Counted from the stretch's first letter, positions 1-9,776 are shown. The stretch: DNA of 64,000 nt from Pandoraea anhela (GCF_902459655.1 NZ_CABPSB010000016.1:79350-143349), one strand, 5' to 3'. Translations and numbers: made by a program. The notes: a model not told the origin generated them from the sequence alone.

Positions 1-764
1 GCTTCGAGGGGCAGGCGCTGGAATTCGCCGTCGGGACGGCGCACCAGTTGCACGATCAGCTTGAGCTTCATCTTCCGGCGCACGGCCGTCTCACCGAAGA
101 TCGTCTTGATGTCGAGCAGTCCGAGACCGCGTACTTCCAGCAGGTTTTGCAGCAACGGCGGGCAGCGGCCTTCCACGAAATCGGGGCCAAGACGCACGAA
201 ATCGACGGCATCGTCGGCCACCAGGCCGTGTCCCCGACTGATCAGTTCGAGACCGAGTTCACTCTTGCCGAGCCCGGAGTCGCCCGTGAGCAGCACCCCC
301 ATGCCCAGAATGTCGATGAAAACGCCGTGCATCGTGCAACGCGGGGCGAAAACCCGTGAAATGTACAGGCGCAGGCTATCGATGACCGACGCCGTCGACA
401 ACGGCGTGGTGAACAGCGGTGTGGAGGAGCGGGTACAGCGCAGTACCAGATCGGGCGGCGCTTCGAGGCCGTCGGCCACCACGAGGAACGGCGGCTCTAG
501 CGCGATGACTTCGCCCATGTGGCGCTTGCGGTTTTCGTCCGTCAGCCGCTGGTAGTAGCGCAGTTCCGCCTCACCGAGCACCTGAATCCGGTTCGGGTGG
601 ATGAGGTTCAGGTGACCCACGAGGTCGGCGCTGGAGGTGGCCGTCGCCACGCTCTCGGGCGTGAAGCCACGCTCCCACCCCTCATGGCCTGTCAGCCACG
701 ACAGACGCAGCGTCGCAGCGTTGTCGTCGAATATGCTTTGCGCGTTGATGCCGGTCAGTTCCAC
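1..764 (-). CDS. hprK: HPr kinase/phosphorylase (3' end cut by the window)
   Basis: Phosphorylates and dephosphorylates the serine of HPr-like PTS proteins in the cytoplasm. About 254 N-terminal residues are present; the family is usually around 320, so the C-terminus lies outside the window. The N-terminal domain ([10 protein letters not shown]) is followed by a P-loop GDSGLGKSE near positions 265-290 of the DNA, then the HPrK signature region ending in EFQRLPLE. No ATG is available: translating upstream from the GTG at 764 meets an in-frame TAG before any other start, and a GAGG lies just before the GTG. It follows ptsN in the same direction, as in other Burkholderiaceae where hprK, ptsN, hpf and rpoN travel together. 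Confidence 0.93.
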   Translation of the reverse strand, partial: MELTGINAQSIFDDNAATLRLSWLTGHEGWERGFTPESVATATSSADLVGHLNLIHPNRIQVLGEAELRYYQRLTDENRKRHMGEVIALEPPFLVVADGLEAPPDLVLRCTRSSTPLFTTPLSTASVIDSLRLYISRVFAPRCTMHGVFIDILGMGVLLTGDSGLGKSELGLELISRGHGLVADDAVDFVRLGPDFVEGRCPPLLQNLLEVRGLGLLDIKTIFGETAVRRKMKLKLIVQLVRRPDGEFQRLPLE

Positions 765-855
765 CGCGTCGCCTCGTTCGGTTGGGTGTGAGAGCTATTG
801 ATGTCGTCTGTGTTCGCGGTGGTTCGCAGCGGTTAGCGGCCGGGCAGCGCCCGGA

Positions 856-1311
856 TCAGGGCTGCCAGTTCGCGAGTGCGGTATGAATCTCGTTGGCGCT
901 CGGGGCGTTGATCAGCGTCTCACGCATCGTGCGGTCAGAGAGCAACTGCGCGATTTCGGACAAGATCTCGAGATGTTGCTGGGTGGCCTGCTCGGGAACC
1001 AGCAGGAAAAACAGCAGGGACACCGGCTGGCCGTCGGGCGCTTCGAAAGGAATGGGGTTTTCGAGGCGAATAAACGCCGCCATCGGGTGCTTCAGCCCTT
1101 TGATGCGGCCATGTGGGATCGCCACCCCTTCGCCAAGACCGGTCGAACCCAGACGCTCGCGGGCGAACAGGTTGTCGGTGACCGTCGCGCGTTGGAGCTG
1201 GGCGTTTGTCTCGAAGAGAAGGCCGACTTGCTCGAAGACGCGCTTCTTGCTGGTGACGGATAGTCCAAGCCGGATGTTGGACTCAGGTAAGAGTTTGAAT
1301 AAACGGTTCAT
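856..1311 (-). CDS. ptsN: PTS IIA-like nitrogen-regulatory protein PtsN
   Basis: EIIA-Ntr, the terminal phosphoryl acceptor of the regulatory nitrogen PTS; it modulates potassium transport and other targets rather than importing sugar. 151 residues, the normal family length. The phosphorylatable histidine is H67 in GVAIPHGRIKGL, and the PTS_EIIA_2 fold runs over most of the protein. I chose the ATG giving MNRLFKLLPE; an upstream in-frame ATG at 1419 would add 36 residues that do not look like the family and run into the hpf terminator. It lies between hprK and hpf, and the terminator at 1420-1444 implies its own promoter in the short leader. Confidence 0.93.
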   Translation of the reverse strand: MNRLFKLLPESNIRLGLSVTSKKRVFEQVGLLFETNAQLQRATVTDNLFARERLGSTGLGEGVAIPHGRIKGLKHPMAAFIRLENPIPFEAPDGQPVSLLFFLLVPEQATQQHLEILSEIAQLLSDRTMRETLINAPSANEIHTALANWQP

Positions 1312-1419
1312 CTTGTAATGCGGGCGAACGCTTAGTCGCCCTCCAACCCCCGATTGACCTCGCATTATAGACCACCCGCCGCCGTGCTCGCGGCGAGAAA
1401 CCGAACAGGGCCGAACCAT

Positions 1420-1444
1420 ATAAAAGGGGCCGTTCTACGGCCCC
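1420..1444 (-). terminator. Rho-independent terminator after hpf
   Basis: On the minus strand GGGGCCGT-AGA-ACGGCCCC forms a perfect 8-bp stem with a 3-nt loop, followed by TTTTAT. It lies about 100 bp downstream of the hpf stop codon and before ptsN, so it should end the rpoN-hpf transcript. Confidence 0.75.
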
Positions 1445-1547
1445 GCGGTGGGTGATGCCAGACTTACGAGAGACGGATATACGCTTCGGTGGTTCCTTGC
1501 GGGTTTTCGTCAGTGTCAGTCAGTGCGACGACCACGCCGGAACGCAA

Positions 1548-1901
1548 TCACTGTAGCGGTTCCGCCTCGGGAGGTTGCTGGTGCTTGATGGCTTCGCGAC
1601 CGTGATCCTGAACCTTGTCCTTGTACTGCATTACCTTGCGGTCGAGCATGTCGATCAGCTTGTCGATGGCGGCGTACATATTTTCGTCACACTTCTCGAC
1701 GAAAATTTCCTTGCCCTTGAGATTCACGGTGACGCTCGCGTTCTGGCGTCCCGATTTCTCCTTGGACTTGTCGACAGAAAGGATCACCTCGACACTTATG
1801 ACCTGATCGAAATGGCGCAACACGCGTTCGAGCTTGTTGACGACATATTCTTTCAGTGATGCCGTGACTTCGAGATGATGTCCACTGATCTGAAGATTCA
1901 T
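1548..1901 (-). CDS. hpf: Ribosome hibernation promoting factor, short form
   Basis: 117-residue HPF/YfiA-family protein ([20 protein letters not shown]...) that binds the 30S subunit at the mRNA/tRNA channel and promotes dimerised, inactive 100S ribosomes in stationary phase. The length and absence of the C-terminal dimerisation domain mark the short form. Conserved features include the [12 protein letters not shown] helix and the DLDRK-type [12 protein letters not shown] segment near residues 85-95. The last ~15 residues are polar and Pro/Glu-rich. It lies 141 bp after rpoN on the same strand, the usual gammaproteobacterial and betaproteobacterial arrangement. Confidence 0.93.
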   Translation of the reverse strand: MNLQISGHHLEVTASLKEYVVNKLERVLRHFDQVISVEVILSVDKSKEKSGRQNASVTVNLKGKEIFVEKCDENMYAAIDKLIDMLDRKVMQYKDKVQDHGREAIKHQQPPEAEPLQ

Positions 1902-2042
1902 AGCTGCTCTCCTTGCTGAAATGCCGAAGTGCAGGCCGCATCATCGTTGACGCTGGCTGGCATGAGCGCGAGCCATTGACGTGACGCAATGTCGCACTGC
2001 GGCGTTATGCCCCAGCGGCCAACATGGCGCACCAGGACTGTC

Positions 2043-3530
2043 CTACAAAGATTTGCGCAAGTTCACTGCGGGGATTCGCATGGCCTCGCGGTATTTCGCG
2101 ACGGTGCGCCGCGCCACCACAAAACCTTGCTCTGCCAGCAGTTCCGCGATTCGGCTGTCGGAAAGGGGGCTCTGCGGGTCTTCTGCTCCTATGAGTTGCT
2201 TGATGAGTGCGCGGATGGCGGTCGATGACGCAGCGCCTCCGGCTTCCGTTGCCACGTGTGACCCAAAGAAGTACTTCAGCTCGAATGTTCCAAATGGAGT
2301 GAGCATGTACTTACTCGTTGTCACCCGTGAAATCGTGGATTCATGTAAACCCAGCGTATCAGCAATCTCGCGTAAAACCAAGGGTCGCATGCCGATTTCG
2401 CCATGCGTGAAGAAGTTCTTTTGACGCTCGACAATGGCCTGCGCCACGCGCAGGATCGTGTCGAAGCGCTGCTGAATGTTCTTGATGAGCCAGCGAGCCT
2501 CTTGCAATTGCTGTTGGAGGTTGCCGGTGCCCGGATCGTTCCGGTTATTTCGCAGAATGCGCGCGTACATCTCGTTGATACGCAGACGCGGCATAACTTC
2601 CGGGTTGAGCTCGGCCACCCAGCCGCTGCCCTGTTTGCGTACCAGCACGTCCGGCACGACGTAATCGGCCTGCGGCGAGCCATAGGCTGCGCCCGGAAAC
2701 GGGTCGAGTGAGCGAATCAGCTGATGGGCGGCGCGCAGGCTGTCCTCCGTCACCCCCAGCAGGCGGCGCAGGCGGGTGTAATCGCGCGCGGCGAGCAGTT
2801 CCAGGTGATCGGTCACGATACGCAGCGAAAGCGTACGCACGCTGCTGGCAGGCAGACGCTGGAGCTGCAAACGCAGGCATTCGGCAGGGCTGCGGGCGCC
2901 CACGCCCGCCGGATCGAAGCTTTGCAGCAGCGCCAGCGCAGCATTGATCTCTTCGGTCTCGAGCGCCAGTTCCTCCGGCATTTCCGCCTGAATCTCGTCG
3001 AGCAGGGAGCCGAGATAGCCGTCTTCGTCGAGCGATTCGATCAGGAATTCGACCAGCGCACGGTCGCGTGGCCCGGCCTTGGTCAGGCGCAACTGGGCCA
3101 GCAGGTGTTCGCGAAGGTTGGGATGGTCGACGTGCAGTTGCGGGCGCGCATTGTCGTCGTCGTCGGAGGCGCTGCCGGAGCGGGCGAAGTCGTTCAGGCT
3201 CCAGTCGCCGCCGTTGTCCTGTGCGTTGTCGTCGAAACGGGCCTCGCCGTCCAGTTCCCGGGCCTCGTCGTGCCCGTTGGCGGGCTCGGGGCTGTCGTTC
3301 GAACTGCTGGACGACGAACTCCGCTCGTTGCGCAGCGACCCGTCGGTGCCCACCCGCACCGAGCCGGCGAGCCAATCGTCCTCGCGTTCGAGCATCGGGT
3401 TCTGAGTCAGGGCGTGCTCGACTTCCTGCTGAAGTTCGAGCGTCGACAGTTGCAACAACCGGATCGATTGCTGCAACTGCGGCGTGAGGGTCAGGTGCTG
3501 CGAGGTGCGGAGTTGAAGAGTCGGTTTCAT
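2043..3530 (-). CDS. rpoN: RNA polymerase sigma-54 factor
   Basis: Alternative sigma factor directing RNA polymerase to -24/-12 promoters with enhancer-binding activators. 495 residues from [13 protein letters not shown]. Region I is glutamine/leucine rich ([18 protein letters not shown], residues ~14-31). An acidic, serine-rich region II (SSSSSS, residues ~75-125) is followed by the core-binding domain, the HTH ([15 protein letters not shown]) and the C-terminal RpoN box [10 protein letters not shown] at about 473-482. Longer in-frame starts up to 3677 exist but would add non-conserved residues. Followed by hpf. A sigma-54-type promoter is seen upstream of the antiporter at 7607. Confidence 0.95.
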   Translation of the reverse strand: MKPTLQLRTSQHLTLTPQLQQSIRLLQLSTLELQQEVEHALTQNPMLEREDDWLAGSVRVGTDGSLRNERSSSSSSSNDSPEPANGHDEARELDGEARFDDNAQDNGGDWSLNDFARSGSASDDDDNARPQLHVDHPNLREHLLAQLRLTKAGPRDRALVEFLIESLDEDGYLGSLLDEIQAEMPEELALETEEINAALALLQSFDPAGVGARSPAECLRLQLQRLPASSVRTLSLRIVTDHLELLAARDYTRLRRLLGVTEDSLRAAHQLIRSLDPFPGAAYGSPQADYVVPDVLVRKQGSGWVAELNPEVMPRLRINEMYARILRNNRNDPGTGNLQQQLQEARWLIKNIQQRFDTILRVAQAIVERQKNFFTHGEIGMRPLVLREIADTLGLHESTISRVTTSKYMLTPFGTFELKYFFGSHVATEAGGAASSTAIRALIKQLIGAEDPQSPLSDSRIAELLAEQGFVVARRTVAKYREAMRIPAVNLRKSL

Positions 3531-3624
3531 AGCGTGTCTCGCCTTCATTGTAGAGGCTTTGTCACGCCAACGGAACCGGCCTTGCCTCCTATCGGAGGCA
3601 GGGTTTACATGCGAAAAATTTGCT

Positions 3625-4440
3625 TTACATCCGGAAATTTTCGCCCAGATACACGCGACGGACGCTTTCGTCGGCAACGATCTGGTCGGGCGTACCGGCG
3701 GCGAGCACCGAGCCTTCGCTGATGATGTAGGCGTGATCGCAGATGCCGAGCGTCTCGCGCACGTTATGGTCGGTAATCAGGACACCGATACCTCGGTCCT
3801 TCAGGAAGCGCACGATCCGCTGAATTTCGAGCACCGCGATCGGATCGACGCCCGCGAACGGTTCGTCGAGCAAAATGAAGCGCGGTTGCGTAGCGAGCGC
3901 GCGGGCGATTTCCACACGACGACGCTCGCCGCCCGAGAGCGACATGGCCGGGTTCTCGCGCAGATGGCTCACCTGAAGCTCGTCGAGCAGCGACTCGATG
4001 CGGCGTTCGATCTCGTCGCGCTTGAGCGGCTTGCCGTTTGCATCGACCTGTAATTCGAGCACGGCGCGAATGTTGTCCTCGACCGTGAGCTTGCGGAACA
4101 CCGATGCTTCCTGCGGCAGATACGAGACGCCCATGCGGGCGCGCTCGTGAATCGGCAGTTCGCTGATGAGATGGCCGTCGAGCTGGATTTCGCCGTCGTC
4201 GGCGGGCACCAGGCCCACGATCATGTAGAAAGATGTTGTCTTGCCGGCGCCGTTCGGGCCAAGCAGCCCCACGACCTCGCCGCTCTTCACATCGAGCGAA
4301 ACGTCCTTGACGACGGTGCGTGCGCCGTACTGCTTCTTGAGCGAGCGCACGACGAGCGCGCTCGGCTTGCCCGAGAGGCCCGCGCCCTGATTGATGGCCG
4401 AGGCGTTGCTGCTGGCAGTGTTGTTGGCGGTATTACTCAC
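3625..4440 (-). CDS. lptB: LPS export ABC transporter ATP-binding protein
   Basis: Cytoplasmic ATPase of the LptB2FG machine that extracts LPS from the inner membrane and drives it across the Lpt bridge. 271 residues from a GTG overlapping the end of lptA by 8 bp. Walker [10 protein letters not shown] (residues ~61-69), signature [15 protein letters not shown], Walker [14 protein letters not shown], switch histidine in [11 protein letters not shown], and the C-terminal YLGENF typical of LptB. The first ~27 residues are Asn/Ser/Ala-rich and not conserved, so a later start is possible. Translationally coupled to lptA in the kdsD-kdsC-lptC-lptA-lptB operon. Confidence 0.93.
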   Translation of the reverse strand: MSNTANNTASSNASAINQGAGLSGKPSALVVRSLKKQYGARTVVKDVSLDVKSGEVVGLLGPNGAGKTTSFYMIVGLVPADDGEIQLDGHLISELPIHERARMGVSYLPQEASVFRKLTVEDNIRAVLELQVDANGKPLKRDEIERRIESLLDELQVSHLRENPAMSLSGGERRRVEIARALATQPRFILLDEPFAGVDPIAVLEIQRIVRFLKDRGIGVLITDHNVRETLGICDHAYIISEGSVLAAGTPDQIVADESVRRVYLGENFRM

Positions 4441-5128
4441 GCGGATTCCCGATGGACTTGGAGGGCGACAGCGGCGGCAGATCGCCCTTGGGCGCGGCTG
4501 CCGGCCGGCTCGCACCGGGCGGCGTTGCCTGTGCGCCCGTGGCGTTGCGGGGGGCGAGCGTGGCGCGCACGCGGCCGTTCGGATTGTTGGCGTTGACCAG
4601 GTCCGAGCCGCTGTTGGCGGTGTAGACCTCATTGTAGGTGTCGTACGTGATCACGCTGCCGTGAATCTCGTCGAGCACGCGCGTGCCGCCGGCCAGACGC
4701 TTGAGCGTTGCCTGCGTGGTCAGCGTGGCGACTTCGGTCTTGCCGTTGTAGACGATCTTCTGGCCCCAGCCGTCGATGTATTCGTCCACGCCGTCGCGCT
4801 TCTGACGCATGTAGGCGAGCGGGCCGCCCGGCTTGTAGTAAGCCGTGGCGTACTGGTAGCCCTCCGGATCCTGAGTCACTTCGACGCGATCGGCCTTGAG
4901 GAGAATCGTCCCCTTGGTCATCGTCACGTTGCCCGTGAAGATGTTGACCTGCTTGAGGTCGTCGTAGCTCATGTGATCCGACTCGATGTTGAGCGGTTTG
5001 TCACGGTCGGCGCGTTCGGCGTGGGCGAGCGGCGCGGCCAGCGCACCGAGAACGGCGAAGGCGGTTGCCAGCGCGCGCAGGGCGCGCAGCGATAACGAAG
5101 CGGGTCGCAGGTGAAGGCGATCGGTCAT
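4433..5128 (-). CDS. lptA: LPS export periplasmic bridge protein LptA
   Basis: Periplasmic OstA-type beta-jellyroll protein that bridges LptC and LptD. 231 residues. A Sec signal peptide (hydrophobic [19 protein letters not shown]) is followed by the OstA domain ([24 protein letters not shown]..., residues ~43-180), with [14 protein letters not shown] as the conserved core. A Pro/Ala-rich tail follows, longer than in E. coli LptA (185 residues). Overlaps lptC by 4 bp (ATGA) and lptB by 8 bp, so the three are probably translated in step. Confidence 0.93.
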   Translation of the reverse strand: MTDRLHLRPASLSLRALRALATAFAVLGALAAPLAHAERADRDKPLNIESDHMSYDDLKQVNIFTGNVTMTKGTILLKADRVEVTQDPEGYQYATAYYKPGGPLAYMRQKRDGVDEYIDGWGQKIVYNGKTEVATLTTQATLKRLAGGTRVLDEIHGSVITYDTYNEVYTANSGSDLVNANNPNGRVRATLAPRNATGAQATPPGASRPAAAPKGDLPPLSPSKSIGNPRE

Positions 5129-5820
5129 GGGGTCTTGGAGCCCTGTTGGGTCTGAGGTGGTGCGCTCGGCGCGGTGGGCGCAGCGGACGGGCCGGACACG
5201 CCGGACACGCCGGACGAGGGCGGACGCTTGGCGCCCAGTTCCGCCGGCTGGATCGTGCCGTGGACATTGCCGAGCAATTGTACGGCGCGCGTGATGTTAT
5301 TGAAAATCATGCCATCCCCGTACATCACGGACGAGCCGCGGAACAACTGGACCGGCTTTTCGGTACGCACGATGTCTTCGTTGATGAGCACCTGGAAGTG
5401 CTCCGAGAGCCCGCGCATCTCCGGGTCTCTCGGTCCCGCCTGACGCAAGACGACGGCGTCGTCGTACAGATCGACGACCGACATGTCGGCGTTCAGCGTG
5501 CCGCGCTTGCTCGTGGCCGTCACCTCCGGCTGATTCGGGGTGAAGGCGCGCACGGCGGGCATCGTCATGGCCGTCGTCTGGTCGTCTTCGAAATGTGTCA
5601 TGTGAACGGCGTTGACGCGGTACTGCGTCGCGCCGTTCGGCGACAACATGGAGATCACCAGATCGTCGGCGTAGTAATCGGGGATGTGTTGCTTCACGTA
5701 CGGCGTGCGGTCGGCATCCGACGGCAGCGTGCGTTGCACGAGCCAGTACGTGCCCGCCGCCAGCCCCGCCAGAACGACGATGGCAAGCAGCGAAGACGGA
5801 GAGACGCGTTGAATGGCCAT
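5125..5820 (-). CDS. lptC: LPS export ABC transporter periplasmic protein LptC
   Basis: Single-pass inner-membrane protein that receives LPS from LptBFG and passes it to LptA. 231 residues. An N-terminal membrane anchor (LLAIVVLAGLAAGTYWLV, residues ~11-28) precedes the periplasmic LptC/YrbK domain (PDYYADDLVISMLSPNGATQY..., ending near IQPAEL). The tail is a low-complexity Ser/Pro/Ala extension encoded in part by a 9-bp tandem repeat (5192-5216) and is not conserved. Overlaps lptA by 4 bp and follows kdsC. Confidence 0.92.
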   Translation of the reverse strand: MAIQRVSPSSLLAIVVLAGLAAGTYWLVQRTLPSDADRTPYVKQHIPDYYADDLVISMLSPNGATQYRVNAVHMTHFEDDQTTAMTMPAVRAFTPNQPEVTATSKRGTLNADMSVVDLYDDAVVLRQAGPRDPEMRGLSEHFQVLINEDIVRTEKPVQLFRGSSVMYGDGMIFNNITRAVQLLGNVHGTIQPAELGAKRPPSSGVSGVSGPSAAPTAPSAPPQTQQGSKTP

Positions 5821-5844
5821 GAGTGGATCGGCTCCCTCGACGCG

Positions 5845-6399
5845 TCAGGCGAGCGCTTCGGCGAGCAGGGCGTCGTAACGCCCCTGCGCGCGCAGGATGA
5901 AGTCGCACAACTCGCGCACGGCGCCTTCGCCTCCGCGTGTGCCGGCGATCCAGTGGCAACGCGCCTTCACTTCGGCGTGTGCATTGGCCGGGCAGGCCGC
6001 GAAGGCCACGCGCGTGAGCACCGGCAGGTCGGGCCAGTCGTCGCCGATATGTCCGCAGACGTCGGCCGTCACGGACACCTTGGCGCACAGATCCTCGAAC
6101 GCGGCGCGTTTGTCTTGCACGCCCTGATAGACGTGCGCGACGCGCAGATCCGCCGCGCGCCTGGCGACGATGTCGGACTGGCGGCCGGTGATGATGGCGG
6201 TGACGATCCCGGCCTCGGCGAGCAGCTTCAGGCCGTGTCCGTCGAGCGAATCGAACGTCTTGACGACTTCCCCGGCAGGGCCGTAACGCAGGCCGCCGTC
6301 GGTGAGTACGCCGTCGACATCGAACACCATGACGCGCAGACGCGCGGCGCGCTCGGTGGCGGCGGCTGCGTCGAATGTGGTCGTACTGGGATGACTCAT
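5845..6399 (-). CDS. kdsC: 3-deoxy-D-manno-octulosonate 8-phosphate phosphatase
   Basis: HAD-family phosphatase converting KDO-8-P to KDO for LPS inner core synthesis. 184 residues from MSHPSTTTF. Catalytic loop DVDGVLTDG (residues ~26-34, nucleophile and acid/base aspartates), motif II ITGRQS, and motif IV GDDWPDLPVL. It lacks a cap domain, as expected for the tetrameric C0 class. It starts 11 bp after kdsD, its upstream pathway partner (arabinose-5-phosphate isomerase), and precedes lptC. An in-frame extension upstream lies inside kdsD and is not used. Confidence 0.94.
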   Translation of the reverse strand: MSHPSTTTFDAAAATERAARLRVMVFDVDGVLTDGGLRYGPAGEVVKTFDSLDGHGLKLLAEAGIVTAIITGRQSDIVARRAADLRVAHVYQGVQDKRAAFEDLCAKVSVTADVCGHIGDDWPDLPVLTRVAFAACPANAHAEVKARCHWIAGTRGGEGAVRELCDFILRAQGRYDALLAEALA

Positions 6400-6410
6400 G
6401 GATGGAAAAC

Positions 6411-7391
6411 TCACACGACCTTGGCGGCGAACAGGTCGTGGACGTTGAGCGCACCGACGAGGCGGTCGTTCTCGGTCACGAGCAGTTGCATGATGCCGAA
6501 GCGTTCCATCAATTCGGCGGCTTCGGCGGCGAGATGGTCCGGTCCGATGGTGCGCGGGCCGGTCTTCATGACATCGGCCAGCTTCAGCGAGGTGAAATCG
6601 AGCGTGCGTTTGAACAAACGACGCAAATCGCCGTCGGTAAAAATACCCACGACTCGGTCGTCGGCATCCACGATGGCCGTCATGCCCAGACCCTTGGCGG
6701 TCATCTCGATCAGCGCGTCGGAGAGATTCGCGTCGCTCCGCACGCGGGGAATGGCGTCGCCGGTGCGCATGACGTCGCGCACGAACGTGAGCAGACGCCG
6801 GCCGAGCGCGCCGCCCGGATGCGATCGCGCGAAGTCGTCGGCGCCGAAACCGCGTGCGTCGAGCAACGTGACGGCGAGCGCATCGCCGAGGGCGAGGGCT
6901 GCCGTGGTGCTTGCCGTGGGGGCGAGACCGAGCGGGCACGCCTCTTTCTCGACGTGAGCGTCGAGATGCACGTCGGACAGGCGTCCGAGGCTGGAGGCGG
7001 CGTTGCCGGTCATGGCGATGAGCTTCGCGCCGATGCGCTTGATCATCGGCAGGATGCTCACCAGTTCACCCGTTTCGCCGGAGTTGGACAGGGCGACCAC
7101 GACGTCGTCGGCCGTGATCATGCCCAAATCGCCGTGGCTGGCCTCGGCCGGGTGAACGAAGAATGCGGGAGTGCCGGTGCTGGCGAAGGTAGCGGCGAGT
7201 TTGCGGCCGATATGGCCCGACTTGCCCATCCCGGTGACGACCACCCGTCCCTTGCAGGCGAGCAGAAGCGAGACCGCTTCGAAGAAGCTGTCGTCGAGGT
7301 GTGCGGACACGCGTTCGATGGCGTCGGCTTCAGTGCGCAACACCTCCCGGGCGACCTCTAGTGCCCGGCCTGGATTGATTTTCGCTATCAT
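6411..7391 (-). CDS. kdsD: Arabinose-5-phosphate isomerase
   Basis: Interconverts ribulose-5-phosphate and arabinose-5-phosphate, the first step of KDO synthesis. 326 residues, family-typical. SIS domain (residues ~40-175) with VVTGMGKSGHIGRKLAATFASTGTPAFFVHP and the SNSGETGE loop, then two CBS domains (~205-260 and ~275-326) with GIFTDGDLRRL. First gene of the minus-strand operon ending in lptB. Its 5' side faces the divergent antiporter gene at 7607 across 215 bp. Confidence 0.95.
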   Translation of the reverse strand: MIAKINPGRALEVAREVLRTEADAIERVSAHLDDSFFEAVSLLLACKGRVVVTGMGKSGHIGRKLAATFASTGTPAFFVHPAEASHGDLGMITADDVVVALSNSGETGELVSILPMIKRIGAKLIAMTGNAASSLGRLSDVHLDAHVEKEACPLGLAPTASTTAALALGDALAVTLLDARGFGADDFARSHPGGALGRRLLTFVRDVMRTGDAIPRVRSDANLSDALIEMTAKGLGMTAIVDADDRVVGIFTDGDLRRLFKRTLDFTSLKLADVMKTGPRTIGPDHLAAEAAELMERFGIMQLLVTENDRLVGALNVHDLFAAKVV

Positions 7392-7606
7392 GCGCGGAGT
7401 ATATCAAAACGGACGTGGCGTCGAAGGACAGCCGCGCCACGTCTGGCCCCGCGCCTTTCGGGACATCGCCCGAAGCGGCCCGGTTTGCGCGCCGGGCCTG
7501 ACGCCCGGACGTAATCTGGCATGTGTTTTGCATGACACATGCCGGGCGCATGCCAGACAATGCACCCCGCTGACTATGTATCACTCAGGAAACCTGACCC
7601 TAGCTG
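7392..7606. other. Divergent intergenic region between kdsD and the antiporter gene
   Basis: 215 bp holding the promoters of two divergent genes. It contains the candidate sigma-54 element at 7517-7532 (listed separately). It also has an inverted repeat CCGGGC-N5-GCCCGG (about 7492-7508), and an arm TCTGGCATG (7516-7524) that can pair either with the CACATGCC at 7536-7543 or with CATGCCAGA at 7549-7557. The alternative pairings suggest operator or leader structure; this is inference. Confidence 0.5.
7517..7532 (+). promoter_or_regulatory. Candidate sigma-54 (-24/-12) promoter
   Basis: TGGCATGTGTTTTGCA matches the sigma-54 consensus TGGCAC-R-N4-TTGCW at all defined positions except C6 to T. 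GG and GC are exactly 10 bp apart, and the preceding base is the favoured pyrimidine. Transcription would start near 7543-7545, about 60 bp before the antiporter ATG at 7607. No activator gene is adjacent and no enhancer site was identified. Confidence 0.5.
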
Positions 7607-9589
7607 ATGGCATCGCCGCTCGAACTCACTCTCGTTCTGTTGTTTGCCGCCTGCGTCGGGGTGGTGCTGTTTCGTATGCTCCATCTGCCGCCGATGCTCG
7701 GCTACCTGAGCGTGGGCATCGTTATCGGCCCGCATGCGCTGGGGCTCGCCTCCGATTCGCAGCGCGTGCAGTACCTGGCGGAGTTCGGCGTCGTCTTCCT
7801 GATGTTCTCCATCGGTATCGAGTTTTCCCTGCCGAAGCTCAAGAGCATGCGGCGGGTGGTCCTCGGGCTGGGCGTTTCCCAGGTTTTGGGAACATTGCTC
7901 GTCGCCGTCGGGCTGGGCGCGCTGGTCAATCTGTTCTGGTCGTTCTCCTGGCAGGCGTCGGTGGCGCTGGGCGGTGCGCTGGCCATGTCCTCGACGGCCA
8001 TCGTCACGAAGATGCTGGCCGAGCGGCTCGAACTGGAGACGGAGCACGGCCGCAACATCATGGGAGTGCTGCTGTTTCAGGATCTGGCCGTGGTGCCGCT
8101 GCTCATCGTGATCTCCGCGCTCGGCGGCAATTCCAAGGCGCTGGTGCTGGCGCTGTCGCTCGCCGCGCTCAAGATCACGGGGGCGCTCGCCTTGCTGCTC
8201 TGGCTCGGCCAGAAACTGGTCGGCCGCTGGTTCCATATCGTGGCGGCGCGGCGCTCGCAAGAGCTTTTCATGCTCAACCTGCTGCTGCTCACGCTTGGGT
8301 TGGCCTACATCACCGAGCATCTGGGCCTGTCGATGGCACTGGGCGCGTTCATCGCGGGCATGCTGATCGCGGAGACGCCGTTTCGCCATCAGGTGGAAGA
8401 CGACATCAAGCCGTTTCGCGACGTGTTGCTGGGCCTGTTCTTCATCACGACCGGCATGCTGCTCAACCCGGGCATCGTGCTCAAGCATCCGCTGCTCGTG
8501 CTGCTTTTCTTCGTCGGCCCGCTGCTCGTCAAGTTCACGCTCATCGCCGGGCTCGCGCGTCTGTTCGGCAGCCCGCCGGGCACGGCGATCCGCACCGGGC
8601 TGGGGCTCGCGCAGGCGGGCGAATTCGGTTTCGTGCTGCTCAATCTGGTGATCGACCGCAATCTGCTCGACCCGTCGCTCTCGCAGGCGGTGCTGGCCGG
8701 CATGCTGCTCTCGATGCTGTGTGCGCCTTTCCTCATCATCAATGCCGACCGTATCGCGCTGCGCTTCGTCGCCAACGAATGGATGATGCAGTCGTTGCAG
8801 ATGACGAAGATCGCCACGCAGAGCATCAAAACGTCGGGGCACGTCATCATCTGCGGCTATGGTCGATGCGGTCAGAACCTTGCGCGCATGCTCGAGCAGG
8901 AGGGTATCGGGTATGTGGCGCTCGATCTCGATCCGGATCGGGTGATGGAAGCCGCCAGTTCGGGCGAGACGGTCGTGTTCGGCGACGCGGCCCGGCGCGA
9001 GGCGCTGGTCGCGGCGGGGATTCACCGTGCAGCGGGAATCGTGGTGACGTACGACAGCACGCCGGCGGCGCTCAAGGTGCTCGCGCAGGTGCAGTCGCTG
9101 GAGCCGACGCTGCCGGTGGTGGTGCGCACCGTTGACGACACCCATATCGACGACCTCATCGCGGCGGGGGCGACCGAAGTCGTGCCGGAGATCGTGGAGG
9201 GCAGTCTGATGCTCGCCTCGCACGCGCTGGTGCTCATGGGAGTGCCGATGCGTCGCGTGTTGCGTCGTGTGGCCCAGGCCCGTAACGAGCGCTACAGTCT
9301 GTTGCGGGGCTACTTTCATGGGCTGGACGACGAGGATGAGGGCGGCGAGCGCGAGCAGGTGCGCCTGCAATCGGTGCCGCTTCCCCTCAATGCCGATGCC
9401 GTGGGCCGCACGCTTGGCGAACTTCGCCTGGACAAGCTGGGCGTGACGGTCACGGCGATCCGCCGGCACGGCATTCGCGGGGTGGAGCCGATCGCGCAGA
9501 CGCGTCTGATGGCCGAGGACATCGTCGTGCTGCGCGGCCTGCCCGACAAGCTGGTCGAGGCGGAGATGCGTCTGCTGGGGCGCGAGTAG
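7607..9589 (+). CDS. CPA2-family monovalent cation:proton antiporter (KefB/YbaL-like)
   Basis: Inner-membrane potassium/proton antiporter-like protein of 660 residues. The N-terminal Na_H_Exchanger domain has about 12 membrane segments (residues ~5-385), including PPMLGYLSVGIVIGPHALGL and EFGVVFLMFSIGIEFSLPKL. It is followed by a cytoplasmic TrkA-N/RCK domain with a nucleotide-binding GYGRCGQNLARML (from ~residue 411) and a TrkA-C domain (~580-660, LRLDKLGVTVTAIRRHG). The domain order matches E. coli YbaL/KefB; the exact substrate cannot be read from sequence. It may be driven by the sigma-54 element at 7517, which is suggestive because the PtsN system next door regulates potassium transport. 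Confidence 0.88.
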   Translation: MASPLELTLVLLFAACVGVVLFRMLHLPPMLGYLSVGIVIGPHALGLASDSQRVQYLAEFGVVFLMFSIGIEFSLPKLKSMRRVVLGLGVSQVLGTLLVAVGLGALVNLFWSFSWQASVALGGALAMSSTAIVTKMLAERLELETEHGRNIMGVLLFQDLAVVPLLIVISALGGNSKALVLALSLAALKITGALALLLWLGQKLVGRWFHIVAARRSQELFMLNLLLLTLGLAYITEHLGLSMALGAFIAGMLIAETPFRHQVEDDIKPFRDVLLGLFFITTGMLLNPGIVLKHPLLVLLFFVGPLLVKFTLIAGLARLFGSPPGTAIRTGLGLAQAGEFGFVLLNLVIDRNLLDPSLSQAVLAGMLLSMLCAPFLIINADRIALRFVANEWMMQSLQMTKIATQSIKTSGHVIICGYGRCGQNLARMLEQEGIGYVALDLDPDRVMEAASSGETVVFGDAARREALVAAGIHRAAGIVVTYDSTPAALKVLAQVQSLEPTLPVVVRTVDDTHIDDLIAAGATEVVPEIVEGSLMLASHALVLMGVPMRRVLRRVAQARNERYSLLRGYFHGLDDEDEGGEREQVRLQSVPLPLNADAVGRTLGELRLDKLGVTVTAIRRHGIRGVEPIAQTRLMAEDIVVLRGLPDKLVEAEMRLLGRE

Positions 9590-9776
9590 CGCAACCGCGC
9601 AGGGGAACGGTCGGAAACGTCCGGAGACAACGACAGTCCACCGACGCCGATCGCCGAAACAGGCAAGGCGGGCCCGGATAGTCCGGATGGCCGGGCAGGG
9701 CACGAATTGGGAGGGACGCCGGGCCTTTTTGGCATAATGTGGCGTGTTCCCTATCAGTACCCCAACAAGGATCCCC

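Noticed and set aside
7516-7557. Riboswitch upstream of the antiporter gene
   Set aside because: Only simple inverted repeats are seen. No conserved aptamer sequence such as ydaO or kimA type is recognisable.
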